This document shows positions 43,361 through 53,479 of a stretch of 64,000 nucleotides of DNA, piece by piece. The notes under the pieces are model-generated. The model saw only the letters and a program-made list of their open reading frames with translations, ran no database searches and was not told the origin of the DNA. Location of the stretch: NCBI RefSeq assembly GCF_011386835.1, contig NC_088800.1, positions 56,821,439 to 56,885,438 on the forward strand, read 5' to 3'. Position 1 is the first letter of the stretch, and each line of letters begins with the position of its first letter. The translations under genes and the position numbers were made by a program. Source of the stretch: Chrysemys picta bellii. Its lineage: Eukaryota > Chordata > Testudines > Emydidae.

Positions 43361-43425
43361 CTCCTACTCTGTGAATGTTAGTACAGAGCAATGCGCTTGG
43401 GTCCATTCCATTCACAGAGTAGGAG
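43361..43425. repeat. Perfect 17-bp inverted repeat, 31-bp loop
   Basis: Arm 'ctcctactctgtgaatg' at 43361-43377 is matched exactly by its reverse complement at 43409-43425. No mobile-element terminus or known RNA recognised around it. Confidence 0.8.
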
Positions 43426-43429
43426 AAGT

Positions 43430-46065
43430 ATGCTCAGAGAGACTAGAAAGGGGACAGAGCAAGCAGCCATTGCTAACACCACCAATTGAGCTACCAGTTA
43501 TCTACAGGTGTTTCTCCAGGACTGGTCCAACTAATGATTGCAGAGCTTGGTCTTAAATCATCTGATCAGAGATATCCACAAACTGGCATGAACTAGTTCA
43601 CTTAAAGTTGCAGCATACTGGTCTGTGAAAGGGACAGGGAAAATGTAATTGTACTTGGTGAGAGCCTGCTGGGCAGCGGTGATGGGGAGTGTAGTGTACA
43701 CTATGAGAATGTACGAGGGTGAAGATAATCTTTCAGTGAAAGAAAATTATTTGTCTCATATTAAAATTCCATGTGCTGGTGGGTGGAGGCTAATAAAGAG
43801 CAGCAGTGTCTCTGAACCACATGCTGGCTCCAAATTGCTCTTTTGGGAGGTGCTGAAGGGACTTGTGGATTTATCTCTTATTTCTGTTACTGGACAATTT
43901 TTTTGCCTGGTTTGTGTGGTTGGAGCATCTGGAAATAATCTGCAATTGTTGAATTGCTTCAGTAGAAAGGAGCTTTGAGAATGGTCAGTCTGTGCCTTGA
44001 GTAAGCCCAGCCCTCTGCAGCAGCAACTAACAGCCGAGGCTATTGCTGTGCTCACACCATGACCAATGAGAGGGGCTGTGGATAGACAGATAGTCATTCT
44101 CTGCAGGGCTCTCTTTTAAGCACTCTCAGAGTATTCACTGATTTGCCTGTTGATATGGGTGTGAGTAGGAATGTGTTGGGGTGGGTGTGGTGCAGATGAG
44201 CTAATTCTTCCTTGGGAGTGTAGTTCCTGGGCAGCCCCCACACTCCTCCTTTCTCAACTGCATTTTGTAATTCAGATCATTAAGGTGAAAAGCAGGAAGC
44301 AGTAATGCTGCAAACAAGGCAGCAATTCTGAAGGTGGGGTGGGAGAAATGCAGAATAAAAATGGTATAAATTTAAAACAAGAGGGAAAAAAATAGCATAG
44401 TGCTGGAAAATTGGGACCAGAGGGTAGGCTAATGGCAGGGCCAGCATAGGGCGAGTAGAGAAAGTGTTCATGAAGTGCCAAGAAATGGAGGGAAGAAAAA
44501 CAAGGGCCCCAGAATATGAATTGCTGAGGGGTGGATAACAGTGGGCAGGTAACAGAGGCTGGAGAATTGGAAATAGGACAACTATGAAACAGAGTGTGAA
44601 GGACATAGCTGCCAAATTTTGTGCAGCTCCATGTGACATTCATTCACATTATAAAATGGAATAATTTGCATATAATAGTAAATACACATTTTAAAAAATG
44701 GTGTGGATTTCTTACAGGTGAAAAAGGCAGCCCTGGTGAATGAAACCTTCAATTTATTTACAGAGCAGTACTAGGGTGAGCTTCCCCCACTCACTACCCT
44801 GCCAGCCTAGGTTATGGGATAAGTCAGTCTCTGTGGCCATTCCAGTTCTTGGTCTCTCTGCCAATTAGTTCAAAGTGTGGGGGTAAGAGTGTCATGTGGG
44901 AGCTGGAGATGAGATACTCTCATCCCAAATTTATCTTGCATCAAGGCTACCAAATGCCCATTAGAGAGGAACAACTTAATTCCAGCTTAACTGGGCTGCT
45001 TTTGGACTGCTGACCTACAGGGAAAAGGCACTGAAGCCTATTAGTATCATCCTGAGGCATCCAGCGCCTATAAGTGCTAATAAGACACCCTCAAGAGGGA
45101 GGTTATTTTCTGAGAAGATAAGTTTATTAAATCTAGTTCTGACCTCTTCCAAGTTCACACAAGCAACATGTCCCCCACACTGTGTGTGGCCTCTTTCACA
45201 CAACCCTTGTGTGTCTCACCCCATGCTGAAAGGGGCAGCTCCCATTAACCGAAACACAAACCCTAAATATGCAACACTAAAATAGACACAACATCCACAT
45301 TCATCTCTTAGTACAGTATTTTGCAATACAAAATGATTTAAACAGTTTTCCCAAGGGCCTCACACTAATTTGCATATACTTCTTGAGCAGTATTGGAACT
45401 CAGGCTGTTCAGGTGGGATGAGGGAAAGCATATTTTTGTCCTTGATGAGAAGCAGCCCATACCAGCTTCAGCATCACTTTATCTGCAGGTTACACAGCTA
45501 TTTGTGAACTGGCACTAGAATGCTGGGTATTCCTGGGTTCTTTCCTTGGCTCTGAGAGCAGAGCCTGATCTAATGGTTAGTTACAGCACAGACCAGTGTA
45601 ACAAAGCCCCTGACTGAGTTGTCCACAGGGAATAAGCCTCTTGGACGTAAAAGCCTCTTGATGTAAAAGTTTAGCTTGAGTGGTAGTGGTAATTTAGCTT
45701 GAGTGGTAGAAGCTTAAAAGACAATGCATATTAGGTATAGAGACCGTAGCAGGATCTGTGAAAGGACTGAATGATAGCTGCTCCCCCAAAATCAAGGGAT
45801 GAGGCTTGGGTTAATCCGAATTGTGAAGTGCACTGATGTAATAAGAACAGTCCTTGATGAAACTCCTCACTGAGCTCAGTGCCCCTTCTCTAAAGCTATA
45901 CAGGACTTTTTGAAGCACTGCCAGTGTAGTGGCACGAACGGCAACTGGCACATTTTCCCAACAGTAGCAGTTACCACCGTGTAAGGATGGCCTTTACTTA
46001 CCCAGGAGAATTTGCTACCTCTGGACCTTTCACATCTTCTGGTCCTGGGGCACATTTCGCATCCT
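43430..46065. other. No gene recognised
   Basis: Includes an AATAAAG at about 43790 and a short direct repeat of 'tttagcttgagtggtag' near 45671 and 45697. Long minus-strand frames at 44272-44643 are pyrimidine-rich artefacts with no domain. Confidence 0.4.
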
Positions 46066-46077
46066 CTAGTCTAGTGG

Positions 46078-46130
46078 TTCTCAACGGGGGGTACACCATA
46101 CGCAGAGGTCTTGTAGGGGGTACACTGGGC
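46078..46130. mobile_element. hAT terminus fragment
   Basis: 'tagtggttctcaacgggg' followed by 'gtacaccatacgcagagg' resembles the left end of a Charlie-type hAT element. The preceding 'cctctagtc' resembles the preferred target. Confidence 0.45.
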
Positions 46131-46200
46131 AGATCTCCAAGGCATAGGGTGGAATAACACTGGGCAAGGGGAAGAGGAGAAGGGAGCACCGGGACTATTT

Positions 46201-46300
46201 AAGGCTTGCCTGCACAATGAAAGTTACTCTGTACTAAATGAGGGTGTGAAGCTGAAGTGGAGCAACTGTTCCGGAATAACCGCAAGTGTGGACATTTCTG
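46201..46300. mobile_element. MITE tip next to CpG island
   Basis: 'aaggcttgcctgcacaatg' and 'gtgtggacatttctgg' resemble degraded Harbinger-type MITE ends. No TSD found. Confidence 0.35.
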
Positions 46301-47330
46301 GACCGGGAGTTCCCCACGGTCTACCGGAACGGCCGGCTGAAAGCAGGGGGCATCTCCCTGGCTGTGTGAGGGGCTGCCCGGCTGAGCCGCTTCCGTTGGG
46401 CTCAGGGGGGGCAGCTGTCCCGCACCGCCACCAGCAGCATTCCTGCGCCGTGACTCAGCGCAGATAGCGCGCCGCGGCCGGGCGGCCACCACCCCAGCGG
46501 GAAGGGCACAGGGGTGCGTGGCGGAGCCGCGGGCGCACGCAGCAGTTCCTTTGCCGGGCGCCGGCTGCTGAGCGCGGCGCGGCTCGCAGCTCCGATTTGC
46601 ATGCTCGGGCTGTGAATGGCGTTGCCGGCCGGCCGGCCCCTGGCACGGGGGCGGAGTCTGCGCTGCCTGCTCTGGGCGAGTTTGCGAGCGGGGGCCCCTT
46701 AGCCGCACCGGGGCGGCCCGATCGCTGGATCTATCGCTCGCTGCCGGGCGGGCCCCGCGCGGAGCCCAGACGGCTGCCCGGTGAGTGTGGCTGCCCGGCG
46801 CTGGATGCCGGGCGGGGGCCGGCGCTGGGGGCCGAGCGGGCGCCGCCGCGGGGGAGCGGCCCCCGGGCCCTCGGAGGGGTGCAGGGGGTGCGGCCGCGGG
46901 CCGGCCGCTGGGCCCAGGGAGGGAGAGGCGCCTCGGCACGGCAACAGCCCCGGACCCAGCTTCGCTGCGTGGGCAGCCGTTCGGGCGCCGGGCTCGGTGC
47001 TGCCCCGAGGAGCCGCCTCAGCCCGGCTCCAGCGAGGGCAGGGTTCGCCACCGCCGCCCCTCGGCCTGGCGCGCACGTGAGCTGCGGGCTCTGCTGCCGG
47101 CCACCTGCCGGGAGGGCGGCCCGAGACGGCGCCGCACCCCGCCCGGGAGCCCCCGGCTGGCGGGTTCCCTGGGGGCTGTGTGGGGCAGGCGGCTGCTCGC
47201 GGGCCCCGCGCCCTCGGGTGGGGCGAGCTCCCTCAGCACTCAGCTCCGGCTTGGCTTGGCCTAGAGACCGGAGTCTCCTGGGTCGCTGAGGGACTGGGCG
47301 CTCCCGTCCGCGGGGTGGGGTGCAGGCTGT
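46240..47330. promoter_or_regulatory. CpG island, probable promoter
   Basis: About 1.1 kb in which CG dinucleotides are dense and GC content is far above the flanks, unlike the CpG-poor surroundings. It is not made of the tandem repeats that explain other GC-rich blocks here. Sites seen by eye: TGACTCAGC at 46451-46459 (AP-1/NF-E2/ARE-like), ATTTGCAT octamer at 46595-46602 and a GC box at 46647-46656. No TATA box. Direction is best supported as plus because of the splice donor at 46781, but a bidirectional promoter cannot be excluded. Confidence 0.8.
46600..46780 (+). other. Candidate non-coding first exon
   Basis: The text ending 'agacggctgcccg' is followed by 'gtgagtgtgg', a strong donor inside the CpG island just downstream of the octamer and GC box. 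The start is only a guess. An open frame crosses the region but has no recognisable domain and continues past the donor, as GC-rich sequence often does. The gene is not identified and its other exons were not found. Confidence 0.4.
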
Positions 47331-49225
47331 CCGGGCTGGGGGACGGGACGGTGCTGATGTACGTGTGAGTTTGTAACCCCAAAGGCCGGGCCCGAGAGCC
47401 AGAGTCGAGTTACTGCCGCCAAACCGTTACTGATCCGACAGAGCCAGAAGGCAGCTGAGCCCACCGCTCTTTGTAACCTAAAACCGGGTAAACAGCTTGG
47501 GCTGGGATCTGGTGCGTTGAGAGCGGAGCCTGAGCCCTAGCAGGCCCGGGGTCTGTCCAGCCACGCAGCCTGGAGATGGAAATTCAATGGTTGATACTTG
47601 TTGCAGGCATCCAGTCTGGCTTCATTTCCTCTTGGGCCCTGGGGATGATCCCAGAGGAAAGTGAGGTGGTGGTGGTGAAGCAAATTCCGTGTGGAAAGCA
47701 CTGACTGGAGCAGGATGGTGGGGGAAGTGAATTCAGGCATTAAGGTCCTTTGCTACTTGCTGTGGAAGTGGGACCCACACTTGGGAGTGCTGGAGTTTGC
47801 AGTTGCACTAAGGCTGTAGATCTGCTCCTGGGTGCAGCCAGTAACGTTCTTTTATTTGGAATTTGGCCTGGAGAGAGGAGGGGATGTATGACAGTTCCCG
47901 GACATGTTCACAGTTGTGGGGAAGGACTCAATGGGGAAATCTCAACAGATTCTATACTGTGATGTGCACATGCCCCAAATAGTTTTGGTGGGATTAGTCT
48001 AGTGCATCTCCCTCAGCTGGCAAGAGCCCCTGGTGGACACTAGTGTGAGAGATGGCAGGCAGCCCCTGTTCCCAGGAGTGCCTGAGTGTAGCTGTGAGCA
48101 AGCCTGGACTGCACACTTGGGCTGGAGTTAGTGTCCGTCCTGCTTAGTGACCCATGGATATGTTGTGGGGTTTCAAGGCAAGTGATCAGCAGGCAGTAAC
48201 CTGGCTCTGTGCTAAGACATCCTCCCCTCAAAAATCTGTCTTATCCTGCATGCACATGTGCATCCCTCGGGACTCTACCTTTCAAACAGGTTCAGCTCAC
48301 TGGGTGCATATTGGGTTCTGCTTGGGCAGAAGCTAGGATAGTTAGGGAGCTTCAATGGTCCTACTCAGAGGACCTGTCCCCTGCTGGCTCCTTGTTTTCT
48401 CTTCCTGTCACAGGCCCTGCTGGCCCAGTACCAGCAACAGCTCTGCCTCGCAACGTAATCCCCACTAGTATGTGGGGGTGTCACAAGGGCAGTCCAGCTC
48501 CTCACTCTGCCTCATGGACCACGCTCAGGAAGGAAAAGGCTCAATCCGCATCCTTTCTGCTAGCTGCTCTAGCAAGGCAGCTGAGGATAACGCCTGACAC
48601 AGGGCTTGGTGGAGCCCATAGCTTGAAGCACAGACACCTGAGGCTGCTCTAAGTTACACTGGGAGCTATCTTGGCTTTTAGCCAGCCCAGGACTGGGGAG
48701 GCAGAAAGATAGTTTTGAGTCACCCCCTTTCCCTGTTCTCCTCGGGGTGGCAAGTGTAAACTCAGTCTAGCTGAGGATGGAGCCTAAGATCTTCAGATGG
48801 ATCTTGGATTCAGGAAGAAACGTGTTTGTCACCAAATGCAGCCTGGCTGCTCGGACAGCAGCCTTGAGGAGCCCTTGGCTATTGATAATATTCTCAGAGT
48901 CACTGAAACGTGAGTGGGACAGGCCCCATCAGCTCACTAGTCCAGTCCTTGCACTGTTTCTCTCCATAGATTGCAGACAATATCATTGAGATGAGAATAT
49001 TTTCATGCTACTGGCACTCTACACAAATGGCACACAGCTAACGGCACTCAAATGTGTAAGTCCCCTAGATGGCATGCTCGTGGCCTTGGGACATGGGAGT
49101 CATGAGAAATTAATTTGCACTAACCTGCCTGAGTCCGGTGAAGGGCAAAATATACTGTGTGGGGCAGAATCCATTGCATGCTATCATCCCCCATTAGGCA
49201 GAAAATTTCCAAAGTAAGTCTAAGT
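47331..49225. other. Unique-looking DNA, perhaps intron
   Basis: Few repeats and no frame with a known domain. If the CpG-island donor is real this would be first-intron sequence. Confidence 0.4.
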
Positions 49226-49229
49226 AGTC

Positions 49230-49440
49230 AAGCAAAGGGACCTCCAGCCTTTCCTTGGGGAGCCGACTCCACAGCTTGATATTTCTCCGTGTCAGGAAGT
49301 TTCCCTGATGTCCAGTCTGAAGATTCGTATCCCCATTACAGCTGGTTGTTCCCAGTGCATAATCCTAAATAATTCTTCCCCTTCTTTGATGTCTATTCCC
49401 TTCATGCTCCTGGAGTCGATAGCTACTCTACCTTCTCTGC
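49230..49440 (-). repeat. Old CR1-like LINE fragment, antisense
   Basis: 'gtcaggaagtttccctgatg' and 'tccagtctgaagattcg' are typical antisense 3' CR1 text, strongly diverged. Confidence 0.6.
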
Positions 49441-49989
49441 CCCAGCTGCTGGACGCACAGCATGCAAGTGGGGCCTTCTGTGGTGTGGAAGTAGAGCAAG
49501 AACTGACAGGGATTTGAAGGGGATTGCAATGCATACAGTCTCTTCTGTGAGCAAAAGTCAGGCTAGCTGTAACCCTAATAATGCGAGATTTGTAGAAGCG
49601 AGGATTGTGTGAGGCGAGTGGGAAAGAACTGTGTGAGAAGTTGTTGCGACCTTGTTAGGGCTGTCAAGTGATTAAAAAAATTAATCACGATTAATCATGC
49701 AATTAAACAATAATAGAATACTATTTATATAAATATTTTTGGATGTTTTCCACGTTTTCAAATATATTGATTTCTATTACAACACAGAATACAAAGTGTA
49801 CAGTGCTCACTTTACTTTTTATTATGACTATTTGCACTGTAAAAATAGTATTTTTTCAATTCACTTAATACAAGTACTGTAGTGCAATCTCTTTATCATG
49901 AAACTTGAATTTACAAATATAGAATTATGTAACTTGCAAAAATAACTGCATTCAAAAATAAAACAATGGAAAACTTTAGAGCGAACAAG

Positions 49990-50600
49990 ACCCCTTGGTC
50001 CTACTTCTTGTTCAGCCAGTCGCTCAGACAAACAAGTTTGTTTACATTTGCAGGAGATAATGCTCCCCTTTCTTGTTTACAATGTCACTTGAGAGTGAGA
50101 ACAGGCGTTTGCATGGCATTATTGTAGCTGGTGTTGCAAGATATTTACGTGCCAGATGCGTTAAAGATTCATATTTCCCTTCATGCTTAAATCACCATTC
50201 CAGAGGACATGAATCCATGCTGATGATGGGTTCTGCTCGATAATGATCCAAAGCAGTACAGCCCAATGCATGTTCATTTTCATCATCTGAGTCAGATGCC
50301 ACCAGCAGAATGTTGATTTTTCTTTTTTTTTGGTCGTTTAGTTTCAGCATCGTAGTGTTGCTCTTTTAAGACTTCTGAAAGCATGTTCCACACCTCGTCC
50401 CCCTCAGATTTTGGAAGACACTTCGGATTCTTAAATCTTGGACCGAGTGCTGTAGCTATCTTTAGAAATGTCACATTAGTACCTTCTTTGCGTTTTGTCA
50501 TATCTGCGGTGAAAGTGTTCTTAAAACAAACAACATGGTGGGTCATCATCTGAGACGGCTATAACATGAAATATATGGCAGAGTGAGGGTAAAAAACAGT
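49990..50600 (-). pseudogene. hAT transposase remnant, middle to C-terminus (copy 1 left)
   Basis: The minus-strand frame 50549-50292 reads KNTFTADMTKRKEGTNVTF and ATALGPRFKNPKC, typical of the ZBED-like hAT transposase region before the dimerisation domain. Further along, 50225-50000 holds the hATC region, with SMDSCPLEW and KYLATPATIMP recognisable but interrupted by a stop and a frameshift. The DNA-binding BED domain and the catalytic core are missing, so it is not functional. Confidence 0.75.
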
Positions 50601-50667
50601 AGGAGACATACAATTCTCTCCCAAGGAGTTCAGTTACAAATTTAATTAACGCATTATTTTTTAACTA

Positions 50668-50885
50668 GTGTCATCAGCATGCAAGCATGTCCTCTGGAAT
50701 GGTGGTCAAAGCTTGAAGGGGCATACAATTTTTTAGCATATCTGTTACTTAAATATCTTGCAATGCCATCTAAAAAAGTGCCAGGTGAATGTCTGTTCTC
50801 AGTTTCAGGTGATCTTGTAAATAAGAAGCGGGCAGCATTATCTCCCGTAAATGTAAAACAAACTTGTTTCTCTTAGCGATTGGCT
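50668..50885 (+). pseudogene. hAT transposase C-terminal (hATC) copy (copy 1 right arm)
   Basis: A 65-residue frame from 50679 reads CPLEWWSKLEGAYNFLAYL, then KYLAMPSKKVPGECLFSVSG and VNKKRAALSPVNV, the conserved hAT dimerisation domain. The WW and the ERxFS-like box (here ECLFS) are visible. It repeats, in opposite orientation, the C-terminus already present in the left arm. The ATG is not a natural start. Confidence 0.8.
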
Positions 50886-51293
50886 GAACAAGAAGTAGGA
50901 CTGAGTGGACTTGTAGGCTGTAACGTTTTTTACATCATTTTGTTTTTGAGTGCAGTTATATAACCAAAAAAACCTACATTTGTAAGATGTGCTTTCACAA
51001 TAAAGAGATTGCACTACGATACTTGTATGAGGTGAATTGAAAAATACTGTTTTTTTGTTTATCATTTTTACAGTGCAAATATTTGTAATAAAAATAATAT
51101 AAAGTGAGCACTATACACTTTGTATTCTGTATTGTAACTGAAATCAATACATTTGAAAATGTAGAAAAACATCCAAAATATTTAATAAATTTCAGTTGAT
51201 ATTCTATTGTTTAACAGTGCGATTAAAACTGCAATTAATTACGATTAATTTTTTTGAGTTAATTGTGTGAGTTAACTGCGATTGACAGCCCTA

Positions 51294-53475
51294 ATATTTA
51301 TTGGCTAATTTTTTTTCATTACATAGTGTGAAGTATATGAGTATTTCTGTATTAATGAGTACTGGCCAGGGCCAGGAAGACCAGGGGCATTCCCAGTACA
51401 AGCCTTGGCATTGGCTGCTGATTCCCCAGCCAGTTTGCACTGCTTAGTGTTGGTGTACACAGAGTTGATCAGGGATGTCTCCAAGGCAAGCAGGAAGTTG
51501 ATTCCTTTCTTCCTGTTTTTGTCCCCCTGGCTGCTTATTTCCTCTGAGAGGAAAGAGCTGCATTTCTGCAGTAAAGGAAAAAATATCCATATGTAATGGG
51601 CAGGGAACAAAATGGGACGCAGGGAGGTGAAGTCTCTTATGAACTAAGCATGGGCAAGAAAAGGATAGATTGTTGTGACTCCTATAACGTTACCTGAATG
51701 GTAGAACCCCTCTTATCCATGGCACCATGCCCCCAGAAAATTAGCACCTCTGACCCAACCAGAGATGGCATCACACTCTCAGAAAGTGAGCGGTCACCCC
51801 AGACTGGCCATGGCACCACATCCATAGAAAGTGAGCTGGGAATAGAACTCAGGTTTCTTGAGTCCTAGTCCAATACTCTAGAACACATTGTCTCTCTAGC
51901 TGCTGTAACCTATGGCAGCCTGTCTCAGGCTAATTGTGAGCTGCTGGGCAGCCCAGAATCCTTTAGGGCCTGCTCCCAGCACACTGCCTACATTGTAGCC
52001 TGCAAAGGGGCAGCATAGGATGACTTGCAAAGCCTGTATACTCAGCATGGGCTGGGGGGAATTCTTCCTTGGCCCCTTGCATCACCCTTTAATGTCAATG
52101 TGTCACAGCATGTAGCTGCCCTGTAGAGTTTGGAGTGGGGGACAGAATCTGCCCTTTTATCTCTCTCATCCTGGTTCTGCCACAGTTCCCTCAAAGGGCA
52201 GTTGCTCTGCACATCACCATGTATTAGTGGTGCTCTCTTCTTGGTGAGCTTCTGTAAATGAAGGCTGATCAGTGCTGTGCAATGTTGAGTGAAAAGCAGC
52301 ACCCACACAGCTAGTCCTGCTCTGGGACTTTGCTTGAGAAGCTTTTTAAAGCAATACACTTGCAAGAAATTTGAATACAAACTGGCTTTTCTGGTTTCAT
52401 GTGTAGCTGGGAGCTGCCCAGATCTCAGGAATGTCTCGCTCTGTGCAAGGCAGGCCCATAATTGGGGTCAGTTGCTGCTGGAATCAGGGCAGAGTATTGG
52501 TTGTGTGTGGAGCAGGCACCAGTTCCCCAACATGTACGTCCATTCCATGCCTTGGTCCTGTGAGTTATGGGCTGCAGACATGGTGCCTCAGTCATAGGCT
52601 CTCCTCCTCTCTGAAGGGATTGCTTCTGCCTTGGTGCCTTCAGAGGGAGAACAGACTCTTCCCGACTAGCTGTTCTTTCTCCCTTGTGCACAGAAGGAGA
52701 TAGTGGTATTGGCATAAAGAGGCCCCAGAGGATGGGGCCTCGCTTGTCCTCCTTGTCCTTGTCATGTCCATCCCACCAAGGGGTAATTGCGTCCCATTAG
52801 GGTATTAGGAGTTAACCCCAGCAGTCCCCAGCATTGAGAGGGCATAAACACCGATAGGGTTAGTGGGAGTTACCCCCACGGATAGGGACAGCGGATATTC
52901 GACCCTATTAGTATTGGTTGGCATTTCTCCCCAGCATTGAAATATTGACTTGTAGGGCCCTGGTCACTTTAGGGGCCCCTTCCAGCTGATTTGTTCTACT
53001 CTGGCAACGGAAAGCTGCTATAATTGGACGTTGTTGTAGAGAATCACTTTCCTGGCTCATGATGTGGGGAACTTTTTTTTGCTGAGGGAAAGAGGGTGTG
53101 GCTAGAGTGCTGCTGCTCTCCAGCATGTCCCAGCTTCCAGACTGACCCAAAGGGACCACTAGCTAGGCGCACCTTACAGCAGCCCTGAAGCTGCTCTAAG
53201 TTGTACCAAGGACTGAATTGGCCCCATGGGGAGCTGCAAGGATGATGTTCAGCCACTTCTATGTCCCACCCATCTCATTGTGTCCGGCACAGCTGAGGAT
53301 TTGAGAGGGTCTTGTTACCATATTTTCAAACACAGTTAGGCTAAGACATGGGAAGAACCTTTTGCCTATTGCAAACCTTCTGGCATCTGTGTTAAACACA
53401 GAGCTGAACTTGTCAGGGACTGGCTCTGTTAAGTGCTCCCTGTGAATGCAGCATGACAGACCGTGCTAACACCAG
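51294..53475. other. No gene recognised
   Basis: No supported exon or repeat terminus. The stretch 52780-52920 has repeated 'gggtta'/'gttaacccc' words that suggest an unnamed dispersed repeat. Confidence 0.4.
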
Positions 53476-53479
53476 GCTA

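Larger units (their letters stand above)
49656..51293. mobile_element. Foldback hAT transposon, copy 1
   Basis: Ends 'tagggctgtcaagtgatt' and 'gcgattgacagccct' plus 'a' are inverted. The left arm (about 49656-50225) and the right arm (about 50668-51293) are long inverted copies, each with the transposase C-terminus and 3' region. The spacer 50226-50667 holds more of the transposase on the minus strand. The 8-bp flanks (gaccttgt, atatttat) do not match, unlike copy 2. Confidence 0.85.

Noticed and set aside
44272..44643. A 123-residue minus-strand hydrophobic frame resembling a membrane protein
   Set aside because: Pyrimidine-rich DNA gives Leu/Phe/Ser/Pro content; two overlapping frames look alike and no family is recognised.
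46199..46939. A 246-residue minus-strand frame in the CpG island
   Set aside because: Stop codons are rare in GC-rich DNA; residue content is Pro/Ala/Arg/Gly with no domain, and several frames are open at once.
46597..47289. A 230-residue plus-strand frame in the CpG island
   Set aside because: It crosses a strong splice donor and has no recognisable domain, so it is probably not translated as such.
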